Assembly (NCBI RefSeq): GCF_900113335.1
Contig: NZ_FOOX01000003.1
Coordinates: forward strand, 186,001 to 250,000
Length of the DNA stretch: 64,000 nt
Direction of reading: 5' to 3'
Source of the DNA: Desulfotruncus arcticus DSM 17038
GTDB lineage: Bacteria > Bacillota > Desulfotomaculia > Desulfotomaculales > Desulfallaceae
Shown: piece by piece, positions 17,090 to 26,008 of the stretch
How positions within the stretch are numbered: position 1 is the stretch's first letter
Layout: each line of letters starts with the position of its first letter
Translations under genes and position numbers: made by a program
The notes under the pieces: model-generated
What the model was told of the DNA's origin: nothing
Seen by the model: only the letters and a program-made list of their open reading frames with translations
Databases searched by the model: none

Positions 17090-17548
17090 TTGACGTATTC
17101 CGATAATGGCGCAGGGGTTGTTAATAATTTCTTGGTAGCTATAGCAAGCGAAGATGCTATAACATTTTGGAACTTGCTGGATAGCAGGGGAAAAGGTTAT
17201 TTCCTTGGTATGTGGTTTTTTGCTCTGGGAAATGCTGATCTTGGGGCCATTTCACTTTTAGCGGAAGATGAAAATTTTTTAAAAGACGCGCTGAATCAGA
17301 TTATCAAGGATTTAAAAACAAGTCTTGTGGCTATATTAGACGGCCCCCGGGTCGGTGATTTGCAATATACCGACAGTCACCACGCCGTGGTTCCGGTTAG
17401 CGCAACAAGTGAGGAAGAAAAAGTTGTCACGGATCATATTCCACTAGTGCTTGAGCTTGCTCCAACACAAGGGCAGTATGACGGAAAGGTAGGCATGACC
17501 TGCTGGAAAATCGATACACTTAAATGCTTTAGCGTTCGTAAAAACTAA
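17090..17548 (+). CDS. Hypothetical protein, lineage-specific
   Basis: About 152 residues from TTG 17090 (6 nt after GGGGTG; an upstream ATG at 17066 lies before that site). Helical N-terminal half (FLVAIASEDAITFWNLLDS) and a beta-rich C-terminal part ending with a Cys pair (MTCWKIDTLKCFSV). Resembles nothing I can name. Stands alone before a terminator. Confidence 0.6.
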   Translation: MTYSDNGAGVVNNFLVAIASEDAITFWNLLDSRGKGYFLGMWFFALGNADLGAISLLAEDENFLKDALNQIIKDLKTSLVAILDGPRVGDLQYTDSHHAVVPVSATSEEEKVVTDHIPLVLELAPTQGQYDGKVGMTCWKIDTLKCFSVRKN

Positions 17549-17576
17549 GTAATAACCAAGTAAGAACTATAAGGAA

Positions 17577-17608
17577 AGCCCTCTGCAATATAATCTCAGC
17601 AGAGGGCT
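17577..17608. terminator. Terminator between convergent genes
   Basis: AGCCCTCTGC and GCAGAGGGCT pair around an AT-rich loop, followed by CTATTTATTATTTT. It serves the hypothetical gene (+) and possibly the NuoG-like gene (-). Confidence 0.75.
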
Positions 17609-17615
17609 CTATTTA

Positions 17616-18254
17616 TTATTTTGGGGCAAAGGCTCCCACGGGGCAGGCGCTGGCGCATGCACCGCAGCTGTTGCAGCCGCTTTCTCCCAACGGTACGTCC
17701 CCGAAGGTGGTGACGATTCGATCATAGCCGCGCCGGGTAAAGCCTAAAATACCTTTTCCGTCGCTGCGGCAGGAGCGTATGCAATGCCCGCAAAGGACAC
17801 ATTTATTGGGATCGTAAACGATGCCGTCGGCGCTGCTGTCTACCTGCAGGTCTCTTTCCAGAACCGGCAGGTTTTTCGGCTTTAATCTTAATTTGCGTTC
17901 TTTGGCAATTCGCTGTAACCCGCAGTTGCCGTTGGCAGCACAATTTTTGCAATCCAGCCGGTGGTTGGACATAATTAGCTCAAACCCGGCCGCCACTAGA
18001 GCGTCAACCCTTTCGCTGCGGGTATTGACCACTAACCCGTCGGATACCTTTACAGTGCAGGCCGGAACCGGCATGGGGCGTCCCTGCACCTCCACGAAAC
18101 ACAGCCGGCAGGATGCTGAAGGGTGTTTAAGCTCTTCCCGGTGGGCGCACAGGTGGGGGATGTATACACCGTTGTCCAGGGCTGCCCATAATAGTATGTC
18201 ACCCTCGCGGGCGCTTATTAGCCTGTCGTCAATGGTAATAGTTATTTCTCTCAT
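17616..18254 (-). CDS. NuoG/HoxU-like iron-sulfur subunit
   Basis: 212 residues, third gene of an NADH-dehydrogenase module. An N-terminal [2Fe-2S] domain (CAHREELKHPSASCRLC then VPAC) is followed by the His-Cys cluster HRLDCKNCAANGNCGL and two [4Fe-4S] motifs (CVLCGHCIRSC, CNSCGACASACP). This is the electron-wire part found at the N-terminus of NuoG, [FeFe]-hydrogenases and NAD-linked formate dehydrogenases, here without any catalytic domain. The ATG overlaps the stop of the NuoF-like gene, so translation is coupled. It presumably passes electrons between the NuoF flavin and an unlinked partner. Confidence 0.9.
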   Translation of the reverse strand: MREITITIDDRLISAREGDILLWAALDNGVYIPHLCAHREELKHPSASCRLCFVEVQGRPMPVPACTVKVSDGLVVNTRSERVDALVAAGFELIMSNHRLDCKNCAANGNCGLQRIAKERKLRLKPKNLPVLERDLQVDSSADGIVYDPNKCVLCGHCIRSCRSDGKGILGFTRRGYDRIVTTFGDVPLGESGCNSCGACASACPVGAFAPK

Positions 18255-20191
18255 TATTTTTTCCCCCTCTCTTGATCCATTTCAGTTACCTTATAAGGGG
18301 GAGAAACTTTGATCACGGCCTTATATTGAGGCGGGCAGGCTACCATGCAGCTGTCGCATTTTACGCATTTCTCCTGGTTGATAACCTTGATGCGGTCTTC
18401 GTTGTCATATATTGCTTCCACCGGGCAGCTTCCCACGCAGGCGTCGCAGGAGCGTTCGCACTTGTCCGGCAGTATATAATAGGCTATTAAATCTTTACAC
18501 ATCAGCGAGGGACACCGGCCTTCATTGATGTGGGCTTCGTATTCCGCACGGAAATATTTAAGGGTGCTTAGCACCGGGTTAGGTGCTGTTTTACCCAGGT
18601 TGCAAAGTGACCCTTCCTTAACTTTGGAAGCCAACTCCATCAGCATATCAATATCCTCAGGTTTGCCCTGTCCCTTGGTGATTCTCTCCAGAATGTCCAG
18701 CATATGCTTGGTGCCTAAACGGCAGAAAGTACACTTGCCGCAGGATTCTTTTTGGGTGAAATCAAGGAAAAACCTGGCGATTTCCACCATGCAGTCATCC
18801 TCGTCCAGCACCACCATGCCGCCTGATCCCATCATGGCACCGGCTTTGGTTAAAGAGTCAAAGTCAATAGGTGTATCCATGGCCTCTTCGGGCAGGCAGC
18901 CACCGGACGGCCCGCCGATTTGCACAGCTTTAAAATTCTTGCCGTTGGCTATGCCGCTGCCCACATCAAAAATGAGCTCGCGCAAGGTAGTGCTCATAGG
19001 CACTTCAGCCAGGCCGGTGTTTACCACTTTTCCGGCCAGTGCGAAAATAGCCGTGCCCGGGCTCTTTTCCGTGCCGTTACTCCTAAACCACTCGGCTCCT
19101 CTGTTAATAATATGAGGCACGTAAGACAGTGATTTAACGTTGTTGATAACGGTTGGTTGACCCCAGAGCCCGGATATTGCCGGAAATGGCGGACGGTGTC
19201 TGGGAATGCCGGGCTGGCCTTCCATCGATGCGATCAGTGCGGTTTCTTCACCACAAACGAAAGCACCTGAGCCCTGGAACAGCTCAATGTTAAAGTTAAA
19301 ATCACTGCCCAGGATTGATTCGCCCAGCAGACCTTTTTCTTTGGCTGTTTGGACTGCCAGGGCGACCCGCTCTACGGCCAGGGGATACTCGGCCCTGATA
19401 TATACATAGCCTTTTTCGGCACCGGTGGCCCGGGCGGCAATAGCCAGGCCTTCGATTAACAGGTGCGGGTTGGATTCAAGGATAGTCCTGTCCATAAATG
19501 CGCCGGGATCACCTTCATCTGCGTTGCAGATGACATATTTTTGATCGCCCGCGGAACTGCGGCAAGTTTCCCACTTGACTCCGGTGGGAAAACCTGCACC
19601 ACCGCGCCCCCGCAGCCCGGAAGCTTTTACAGTTTCGATTGTTTCTTCAGGTGTAGTTTCCAGCGCTTTAACCAGTGCGCTGTATCCGCCCGTGGCAATG
19701 TAATGGTCAATATCCCGGGGGTCAATAAAACCGCACTGTTCCATGACTATTTTATTTTCATAGACGCCGCGGGGGAAGTCCTGGAAGGTTGGGAAAAAAT
19801 CGTTGGGTTCAATGGCCGCCAGCGCAAACTCGATGCCCGGGTCGCCTTCGGTAAGGTAGTCGCGGATTATCCTGGCGCCAACGCCCTCTTTAACGTAGCC
19901 ATAGCAAATGGTAGGGAATCCTTCATTATAAATAACCATCACCGGCTCGGCGTAACAGTGTCCCATACAGCCCACTTCCAGTACATTGGCCTCCAACTGA
20001 AGTTTTTGGAGTTCGGTTTGTACTTCTTCAAGCAGGCTTAACGCTCCGGCGGCGCGGCCGCAGGTGGCGGCGCCCACCAAAATAAGTGGCTTGGAGTGCA
20101 ATTGTTCCCATTTTTGTTGGGCGGCGGCTTTTAATTGTTCAAAAGCGGCCGAAACAACAGCAGCATTATTATTGTTACCCATTGTTGGCAT
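18254..20191 (-). CDS. NuoF-like NADH-binding flavoprotein (HydB/HndC type)
   Basis: 645 residues: a thioredoxin-like [2Fe-2S] N-terminus (LVGAATCGRAAG, VGCMGHCYAEP), the FMN/NADH domain (KASGLRGRGGAGFPTGVKW, CNADEGDPGAFMDR), an SLBB segment, the C-terminal cluster ESCGKCTFCRLGTKHM, and an added two-cluster ferredoxin (CERSCDACVGSCP, CVKCDSCMVACP). This layout is that of NuoF subunits of bifurcating hydrogenases and NAD-linked formate dehydrogenases. It would oxidise or reduce NAD(H). Overlaps NuoE-like by 17 nt. Confidence 0.92.
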   Translation of the reverse strand: MPTMGNNNNAAVVSAAFEQLKAAAQQKWEQLHSKPLILVGAATCGRAAGALSLLEEVQTELQKLQLEANVLEVGCMGHCYAEPVMVIYNEGFPTICYGYVKEGVGARIIRDYLTEGDPGIEFALAAIEPNDFFPTFQDFPRGVYENKIVMEQCGFIDPRDIDHYIATGGYSALVKALETTPEETIETVKASGLRGRGGAGFPTGVKWETCRSSAGDQKYVICNADEGDPGAFMDRTILESNPHLLIEGLAIAARATGAEKGYVYIRAEYPLAVERVALAVQTAKEKGLLGESILGSDFNFNIELFQGSGAFVCGEETALIASMEGQPGIPRHRPPFPAISGLWGQPTVINNVKSLSYVPHIINRGAEWFRSNGTEKSPGTAIFALAGKVVNTGLAEVPMSTTLRELIFDVGSGIANGKNFKAVQIGGPSGGCLPEEAMDTPIDFDSLTKAGAMMGSGGMVVLDEDDCMVEIARFFLDFTQKESCGKCTFCRLGTKHMLDILERITKGQGKPEDIDMLMELASKVKEGSLCNLGKTAPNPVLSTLKYFRAEYEAHINEGRCPSLMCKDLIAYYILPDKCERSCDACVGSCPVEAIYDNEDRIKVINQEKCVKCDSCMVACPPQYKAVIKVSPPYKVTEMDQERGKK

Positions 20192-20699
20192 CGCCTTCTT
20201 TCATTTTCCGCTTATCCAGTTGATGGGAGAACAACAACCCGTCAACCCTGGTAGGTGTGATCTTACCGTGTACCTCCTCGTTGATGACAACTACCGGAGC
20301 CATGGTGCAGCAGCCCACACAGGCCACCCGTTCCAAACTATATTCACGGTCCTCGGTGGTTTCTCCAACTTTAATATTCAGCCGGCGTTCCCAGGACTCC
20401 TGAATAATGTGGGCGCCTCTCATGTGACAGGCGGTACCCATACAAATCTTTACCTGGTTTTTGCCGGGAGGTGTAAGACGGAACTGGTTATAAAATGTAA
20501 TTATTCCGTAAATGTCTACGGGCGGCACACCGAAATGGGCGGCCACCTCTTCCATGGCGATTTGTGGAACGTAACCCAGCTTACCCTGGACCTGCTGCAA
20601 CACGGGTATGATGTGTCCCTTATCGCCCTGGTCAAGTCCTTGCAAGATTGTTTGGGTAGCTTCAGCTGCCGCTTTTTTTTCTTCTTCGGTTAGTTTCAT
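20175..20699 (-). CDS. NuoE-like [2Fe-2S] thioredoxin-fold subunit
   Basis: About 174 residues from ATG 20699 (MKLTEEEKKAAAEA; GGGGCG lies upstream, and the longer reading to 20714 would include it). The four-Cys NuoE pattern is visible: CMGTACHMRGA and CVGCCTMAPVVVIN. HFGVPPVDIYGIITFYNQF is also typical. It works with the NuoF-like subunit as the NADH-side electron module and is first in the three-gene operon. Confidence 0.9.
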   Translation of the reverse strand: MKLTEEEKKAAAEATQTILQGLDQGDKGHIIPVLQQVQGKLGYVPQIAMEEVAAHFGVPPVDIYGIITFYNQFRLTPPGKNQVKICMGTACHMRGAHIIQESWERRLNIKVGETTEDREYSLERVACVGCCTMAPVVVINEEVHGKITPTRVDGLLFSHQLDKRKMKEGDANNG

Positions 20700-20789
20700 A
20701 AAACATCGCCCCATTTTTTTAATAAATAAACTATTAACAAATTAATTATAACATAAACTTTATCGCAAAATCCATATTTTACGATTTTA

Positions 20790-21086
20790 TTAACTAAAAA
20801 TATTTTCTTCCAGCCAGTTTCGCAGCTCGGAATTAATATTGAATAAGCGGTCCTGATTAATGTTGCCGCCCTGTTCCTCTATAGCCTTAATCATTAATTC
20901 CACGGGTGGTTGGTCCAACAGCGGTTGAGTTTTGCTAAGATGTTCTTTAATCATGTAGATGGCTAACACAGGGTTTTTATTGCAAACATCAATCACAAAA
21001 GCATAGCCAATTCGCCTGTTTTTAAATTCGTCTTCCAGACGGAAGTCCCATAAAATACTCTCCCTGATTTCATCAAAAAAACTCAT
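20790..21086 (-). CDS. Small hypothetical protein
   Basis: 98 residues beginning MSFFDEIRES; ATG 21086 is preceded by AGGTGG with 5-nt spacing, so the earlier in-frame ATG is unlikely. Predicted mostly helical, acidic, no recognised domain. Upstream of the NuoE-like gene by about 90 nt on the same strand; could belong to its operon. Confidence 0.6.
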   Translation of the reverse strand: MSFFDEIRESILWDFRLEDEFKNRRIGYAFVIDVCNKNPVLAIYMIKEHLSKTQPLLDQPPVELMIKAIEEQGGNINQDRLFNINSELRNWLEENIFS

Positions 21087-21168
21087 AGATCCCACCTGCC
21101 AATCTTTTAGTTTTGTACATATGTTTAAATTTTAGCACAGATAGAAGATTTGATCAAAAACTCGAATT

Positions 21169-21192
21169 AAAGCGCCCTGCTGCGGGCGCTTT
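21169..21192 (-). terminator. Hairpin terminator for the small gene at 21196-21336
   Basis: AAAGCGCCC and GGGCGCTTT pair; on the minus strand the stem is followed by TTTAATT. Confidence 0.65.
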
Positions 21193-21195
21193 GCC

Positions 21196-21336
21196 TTATT
21201 TGTTTTCCGGACTGCGTTCCGGATCCACAATTTTAGTGTAACCCCTTACTCTGTTCAGTTCCTCTTTTCTGGTTAAGCCCTGGTTGATGGTTTCACTTTC
21301 TTTGTTGGTCATAGTATTCTTTTTTGGTTTGGGCAA
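21196..21336 (-). CDS. Small basic hypothetical protein (46 residues)
   Basis: A short frame from TTG 21336, 6-7 nt after GAGGGG, encoding a hydrophilic peptide with PKPKKNTMTNKES, INQGLTRKEELNRVRGY and a PERSPENK end. A terminator directly follows the stop. Ribosome site, composition and terminator support a real gene; no family recognised. Confidence 0.5.
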   Translation of the reverse strand: MPKPKKNTMTNKESETINQGLTRKEELNRVRGYTKIVDPERSPENK

Positions 21337-21422
21337 TTTGAATTCCCCTCTTATGGTGTATGGTACCCGTTAAAAAGTCAAAATACCCTTTGAATAAGTG
21401 GTAAAAATTAGTAATATCGCAG

Positions 21423-22127
21423 CTAAGGTTTAATGCCCATGTGCATGGCTGCAACCCCGCCGGAATAAGACTTGACTTCAATTTTTTCGAGCCCGGCCAA
21501 ACGGAACATTTCAGCTAACTCCTTGCTGTCCGGAAAATTCCTGGCTGATTCCTGCAGCCAGGAATACTGGTCGTAGCTGCTTGCAAAAAGCTTCCCCAGC
21601 AGCGGCATAACAAACCGGAAGTAAGCATAGTAAACCTGCTTGAACACCGGCAAACCGGGTTGTGATGTTTCCAGGCAGACAACCTTGCCACCAGGTTTGG
21701 CCACACGGCTCATTTCTTTTAATACCTGCATATAGTCAGGAACGTTGCGGAGCCCAAAACCGATGGTAACGTAATCAAAGATGCTGTCGGAAAAAGGCAA
21801 TTGCATAGCGTTGCCGTGGATGAGTTCTACCTGGCGTAGCTGTGCAGCGTTAACTTTCTCCTGGCCTATTTTAAGCATATTCCGGCTGAAGTCCAACCCG
21901 TAAACAGTTCCCTTGGGTCCTACGGCGTCAGCTAGGGCAATAGTCCAGTCCGCTGTTCCGCAGCAGACATCAAGCGCCCATTGGTTCCTTTTTACGTTCA
22001 TGCGGCGCATTGTATCTTTCCGCCAGGCTTTATGGCGCTGAAAGCTGATAACCGAGTTCATAAAGTCATATTTGTTATAAATTGTTTCAAAAACTTCGTG
22101 CACCCGTTCTTCTTTGGTTTGCTGCAT
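21423..22127 (-). CDS. menG: Demethylmenaquinone methyltransferase
   Basis: About 234 residues from ATG 22127 ([14 protein letters not shown]), chosen because GAGGG sits 7 nt upstream. Class I SAM methyltransferase: [16 protein letters not shown] (motif I), [10 protein letters not shown], and [20 protein letters not shown] and [15 protein letters not shown], all typical of UbiE/MenG. It methylates demethylmenaquinone to menaquinone, the quinone of Gram-positive sulfate reducers. A repeat element ends 17 nt upstream of the start and therefore lies in its leader. Confidence 0.92.
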   Translation of the reverse strand: MQQTKEERVHEVFETIYNKYDFMNSVISFQRHKAWRKDTMRRMNVKRNQWALDVCCGTADWTIALADAVGPKGTVYGLDFSRNMLKIGQEKVNAAQLRQVELIHGNAMQLPFSDSIFDYVTIGFGLRNVPDYMQVLKEMSRVAKPGGKVVCLETSQPGLPVFKQVYYAYFRFVMPLLGKLFASSYDQYSWLQESARNFPDSKELAEMFRLAGLEKIEVKSYSGGVAAMHMGIKP

Positions 22128-22143
22128 GGGGTACCCTCTTTCC

Positions 22144-22270
22144 AATAAAGAAGACTTGGTTCAGGTGGGGTTTTAACCCCACCTGAACCTTAGTCGCACT
22201 TATTTCGAGTTTATCGCCGCTTAACTCCCGCCTGTAGAGGCGGGAGTCTTAGCGGCGGTTAACGAGATTA
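22144..22270 (-). repeat. Two-hairpin repeat element, copy 4
   Basis: Reverse orientation. Read on the minus strand: CTCGTTAACCGCCGCTAAGA, hairpin ACTCCCGCCT/AGGCGGGAGT, core CTCGAAATAAGTGCGACTAA, hairpin GGTTCAGGTGGGG/CCCCACCTGAACC, AAGTCTTCTTTATT. It forms the menG 5' leader in the menG/TetR divergent space. Confidence 0.8.
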
Positions 22271-22463
22271 ATCAGGAAGCCTTTATCTTAATATTTCTCT
22301 CTACCGGTAAAAATCCTTTTTTTAAAAAATAGTTGCCGTGATAAAAAAAAGAATAAATTAAACTATTAGCATCAATTATATATTGACCTTAAAATAACGA
22401 TGCTATAATATAATTAAAAACGGAAGGAATATTCCTTCTTTACCAAAAGGGACTGGACTGTTA

Positions 22464-23078
22464 ATGGTACCTATGCCATCAAAAAAAGTACGTTTAAAAA
22501 TGGAAGCAAAAAAGCAGAGGATTATTGATTGTGCTGCGGAGTTATTTGCGCAAAAGGGCTATATTAATACACCGGTTCGGGATATTATTGACGCTTCGGG
22601 CTATGGCACCAGCACGTTTTACCGTTATTTTACTGACAAGGAAGATCTTTTAAAGACGCTGCTGACAGATTTTTTGGACCAAATAATTGATCACGTCAAT
22701 GATTATTTCCACCGGGAGCAGGATGTTAATAAACGATTTGTGGAAAGCAAGCGAGTGGTTATGCAGGTATTTGCAAGTCATCCTGAGCTGTCGGAAATTT
22801 ATGTCCGGGTGGTGGGCATTAGCCCGGCGGTTGACCAGTGTTTAAAGGAATTTGACGACCGGTATTTGAAGTTTGTGGAACAAAACATTGCTTACGGCAT
22901 CAAGTACGGTTTTTTTCGCAATCTACCCCTTGAGCCCATCTGCCACTCCATACTGTCCGTTATTAAATACGCTGTTTACAAATGGGTGGTTTTAAAGGAA
23001 ATTTCCAGTGAAGAAATGATTGAACTGGTGGTATCATTCCACCGCTCCTTGGGAGAAGGTTTGTATATGAAAAATTAA
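22464..23078 (+). CDS. TetR-family transcriptional regulator
   Basis: 204 residues. An N-terminal helix-turn-helix (KQRIIDCAAELFAQKGYINT, VRDIIDASGYGTSTFYRYF) is the standard TetR domain; the ligand domain after residue 65 is not specific to a known ligand. Divergent from menG, whose promoter region it could control, and 58 nt upstream of the AcuA-like gene. ATG start after AAAGGGA. Confidence 0.9.
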   Translation: MVPMPSKKVRLKMEAKKQRIIDCAAELFAQKGYINTPVRDIIDASGYGTSTFYRYFTDKEDLLKTLLTDFLDQIIDHVNDYFHREQDVNKRFVESKRVVMQVFASHPELSEIYVRVVGISPAVDQCLKEFDDRYLKFVEQNIAYGIKYGFFRNLPLEPICHSILSVIKYAVYKWVVLKEISSEEMIELVVSFHRSLGEGLYMKN

Positions 23079-23136
23079 CAGATGAATAGCTGGTGATGCA
23101 AATAATATTATAATTTGGGGAAAGAAGGGATGGCTT

Positions 23137-23793
23137 GTGGCATTGGGTATCCTGTTGAAAAATACCGCCTTGGTTGATCAGACAAAGATTTTGTATAACA
23201 CTGCGCCGGCTTTTCCTATATTCCGGCGCGGTGCGGTTATCGAAGGTCCTGTGGAAGGTGAAAAATTGCAAACCTTGCAAATATGCCGGCAGTTGGGTAA
23301 TTTTCGTCCTCCTGATATACAGCTGCAAGCCCTGCTGCGCATTTGTGGGCTTCCCCTGGGACGGGTTTATATTGCCCGCTGTCACAATACTATTGTTGGT
23401 TATATAGCTTTCCATAAGCCGGATGATGAACACTACTGGGGTTTTCATGATAGTTTGGTGGAAATGGGAGCCATAGAAGTGAGTGAAAAATGGCGGCGCT
23501 GCCACATCGCTACCGATCTTTTACAATATATCTTTGACCACAGTATATGGGGTAAATACATTGTAATTGGTTTCCACTGTTACCGGCACTGGGATCTGAA
23601 GGGAACCAATTTAAGCCTGTGGCAATACCGCGATATGCTGCACAGGCTAATGACGCGGGTAGATTTTATGCCCGCTTTCACCACGCTGTATGACATCGCC
23701 GCGCATCCGGCCAATATGTTGATGGCCAGGCGCGGCGCTCAAGTCAGCGGGAATGATTGGTTGCTATTTAAAGAGATTGCCGCCAGTTTTTAA
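23137..23793 (+). CDS. acuA: AcuA-like GNAT protein acetyltransferase
   Basis: 218 residues from GTG 23137, after AAGAAGGGA. The acetyl-CoA loop region SEKWRRCHIATDLL and the C-terminal FHCYRHWDLKGTNLSLWQYR match the AcuA subfamily, which acetylates and inactivates acetyl-CoA synthetase in Bacillus. The acuB and acuC partners are not adjacent, so the target is inferred only; the NDP-forming synthetase elsewhere in the window is a different enzyme class. Confidence 0.75.
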   Translation: MALGILLKNTALVDQTKILYNTAPAFPIFRRGAVIEGPVEGEKLQTLQICRQLGNFRPPDIQLQALLRICGLPLGRVYIARCHNTIVGYIAFHKPDDEHYWGFHDSLVEMGAIEVSEKWRRCHIATDLLQYIFDHSIWGKYIVIGFHCYRHWDLKGTNLSLWQYRDMLHRLMTRVDFMPAFTTLYDIAAHPANMLMARRGAQVSGNDWLLFKEIAASF

Positions 23794-23807
23794 AGCTATG
23801 ATGACAG

Positions 23808-24416
23808 CTAATTAGGATGAGGGGTAAGTTTAAAACCGGTTCTTTCAATTACATCACCGAAACGCTCACCCGGCTGTCCCTCATTAAACAGTAAATCTAA
23901 ACATAATTCCAGGGATTTTGTCGCCCCGGCATCGTTAGTGAAATTAATCAGGTTGGAAGCAAGGCGAGGATGACGTCCAAGCTTACCGCCGGCCAATACT
24001 TGAAAACCGGACTTTGTAGCCAGCATTGCTTCTATTGGGCAGGCTCGGATACATTGTCCGCAATTTAAACATAGTTTTCGGTTAATGCCGGCTTTTTGAT
24101 CCTCAATTGATATAGCGTTTTCCGGACAGACATTGGCGCAAGTTCCGCAACCGTTGCAGTTGCCATCAACCTCAGGAACAGCTTGTCCTATAATACCAAA
24201 ATCTTTGATCTGTGGTTGGCTGCAAGCGTTGGGACACCCGGCCAGAGCCAGGTGAAACATCTGGTGGTGCATTGGCCTGGAAGAATTTACTCTGGCAGCC
24301 AAACGTTCATTTACTTTTAACGCAGACATAACTTTCCTGAATTCATCTTCCAGCAAATCTAATTCAAACAGGCGATTGGGGCAATTAAAACACTTTTTAA
24401 TGGTAAAAAAATCCAT
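23808..24416 (-). CDS. Small sulfite/nitrite-reductase-like ferredoxin protein
   Basis: 202 residues. ALAGCPNACSQPQIKDFGIIG is the siroheme-side C-x3-C motif of sulfite/nitrite reductases, and CFNCPNR near the N-terminus may supply the other cluster ligands in shortened form. A two-[4Fe-4S] ferredoxin insert follows (CNGCGTCANVCPENA, CLNCGQCIRACPIEA). At about half the size of DsrA it resembles small anaerobic sulfite-reductase-like proteins of unclear function. Cytosolic. Could be catalytic or a cofactor/electron carrier. Confidence 0.75.
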   Translation of the reverse strand: MDFFTIKKCFNCPNRLFELDLLEDEFRKVMSALKVNERLAARVNSSRPMHHQMFHLALAGCPNACSQPQIKDFGIIGQAVPEVDGNCNGCGTCANVCPENAISIEDQKAGINRKLCLNCGQCIRACPIEAMLATKSGFQVLAGGKLGRHPRLASNLINFTNDAGATKSLELCLDLLFNEGQPGERFGDVIERTGFKLTPHPN

Positions 24417-24520
24417 ATGAGCACCCCCCTGGTTAGTTGACCTGGTTTAATTATATCTATAATCAATGGGGTAAGCTGTGAGTCTGCCCACGTCGCCGGT
24501 GTTATGTTAGTCACATTATT

Positions 24521-24955
24521 TTAAAAATCCAACATTTTAAAGCCTGAGGCTGCGTCAAAAGTTTTTATTGCCCCCGTTCCTGTGATTTCGACAATAATAA
24601 CCTCACATACCAGGTATACTTCCGAATCGTCTCTAATACAACCTGTTAATACTGTATCACCTTTACCCAAGCTGCTGTGTAAATGGAACACTGGCTCACC
24701 GTTGTCGCGGAACATAGTTCCAACGCCCAGCATTTCACGGCAATCATCAATTTTGCGCCAAACCGGAACAGGTGGTTTGGTGCATTCAGCGGGTCCAACC
24801 ACCAGTGCTGCTTCTTTAACCGCACCGATGACGTAAAGTATTCCCGCTTCTATTTTTTCATGATCAGCTAAATTTTTCAATTCAGCTAAAAGATCTTCTC
24901 CATGATCGACCCGGGCTACGAAAACCCGCCCTGTAGTTCCCTGCCTGTATTTCAT
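24521..24955 (-). CDS. PPC-domain (DUF296) DNA-binding-like protein
   Basis: 144 residues, single PPC domain: GRVFVARVDHGEDLLAELK, ILYVIGAVKEAAL, FHLHSSLGKGDTVLTGCI. The His residues in HLHSSLG are the metal-site type of bacterial members. In plants the domain is fused to AT-hooks; bacterial stand-alone versions have no settled function. Follows the GAPDH gene on the same strand. Confidence 0.8.
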   Translation of the reverse strand: MKYRQGTTGRVFVARVDHGEDLLAELKNLADHEKIEAGILYVIGAVKEAALVVGPAECTKPPVPVWRKIDDCREMLGVGTMFRDNGEPVFHLHSSLGKGDTVLTGCIRDDSEVYLVCEVIIVEITGTGAIKTFDAASGFKMLDF

Positions 24956-25000
24956 TTTTTTTATTCCCCCGTGCTTACAGAACTATTTTCTCACTTAGTA

Positions 25001-26008
25001 TTAAAAAAAATCAGCCAAGTATTCTGCCAGATCCACTACTCTGCAGGAATAACCCCACTCATTATCGTACCAGGCCATTACCTTAACCAGTTTGCCTCCC
25101 ATGACCATAGTTGACAGCCCGTCAACGATACTGGACCTGCTGTCTCCATAATAGTCCCTGGATACCAGGGGTTCATCGGAAAAGCCCAGGATACCTTTAA
25201 GTTCTCCTTCTGCCGCGTTAAGCAACGCTGCGTTTACTTCAGGAGCTTCGGTTGCTTTTTCAATCTGGGCTACAAAATCTACCATGGACACGTTGGGAGT
25301 TGGCACCCGGATGGCAAAGCCGTTAAGTTTTCCCGCCAGCTCCGGCAGCACTTTCCCCACAGCCTTTGCGGCACCGGTAGTAGTTGGGATAATTGAAAGC
25401 GCTGCTGCCCTGGCCCTTCTTAAATCCTTGTGGGGAAGATCTAAAATTTGCTGGTCGTTGGTATAAGAGTGCACTGTGGTCATCATACCGTACTCGATGC
25501 CAAAATTCTGGTATAAAACTTTTACAATTGGTGCCAGACAATTGGTTGTGCAGGATGCATTTGATATTACATCATGTTTTTCATGCTCGTAAATGTTTTG
25601 GTTTACTCCCATAACAATGGTTGCATCAACTTTTTTCCCCGGGGCGCTGATAATTACTTTTTTGACACCGGATTTTAAATGCAAGCTTGCGTTTTCCCTA
25701 TCTACAAATCTGCCGGTGGCTTCAATAACAATGTCAACCCCCGGTTCCCCCCAGGGAATATCTGCAGGATTTTTATAATTAAATACTTTAATCTTTTGAT
25801 CATTAACCATTAAATTTACTTCATCAGCATAAACCGCCGCGTTTATCTTCCCGTGCACTGAATCGTATTTTAAAAGATGGGCCAGGGTTGCCGGTGAGGT
25901 AAGGTCGTTGACTGCTACAATTTCCAATTCCGCCTTCCTGTGCTGGCACACCCTGAAAACGTTTCTTCCTATTCTACCGAAGCCGTTAATACCAATCCTT
26001 ACGCTCAT
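25001..26008 (-). CDS. gap: Glyceraldehyde-3-phosphate dehydrogenase, type I
   Basis: About 335 residues from ATG 26008 (MSVRIGINGFGRIGR), 6 nt after AAGGGGG; the ATG immediately before is too close and longer readings lack a site. NAD-binding GINGFGRIGRNVFRV and catalytic SNASCTTNCLAPIVK (Cys near 152) are clear, as is NEWGYSCRVVDL at the end. Interconverts glyceraldehyde-3-phosphate and 1,3-bisphosphoglycerate. No pgk, tpi or eno nearby, so it is not in the usual glycolytic cluster. Confidence 0.95.
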   Translation of the reverse strand: MSVRIGINGFGRIGRNVFRVCQHRKAELEIVAVNDLTSPATLAHLLKYDSVHGKINAAVYADEVNLMVNDQKIKVFNYKNPADIPWGEPGVDIVIEATGRFVDRENASLHLKSGVKKVIISAPGKKVDATIVMGVNQNIYEHEKHDVISNASCTTNCLAPIVKVLYQNFGIEYGMMTTVHSYTNDQQILDLPHKDLRRARAAALSIIPTTTGAAKAVGKVLPELAGKLNGFAIRVPTPNVSMVDFVAQIEKATEAPEVNAALLNAAEGELKGILGFSDEPLVSRDYYGDSRSSIVDGLSTMVMGGKLVKVMAWYDNEWGYSCRVVDLAEYLADFF

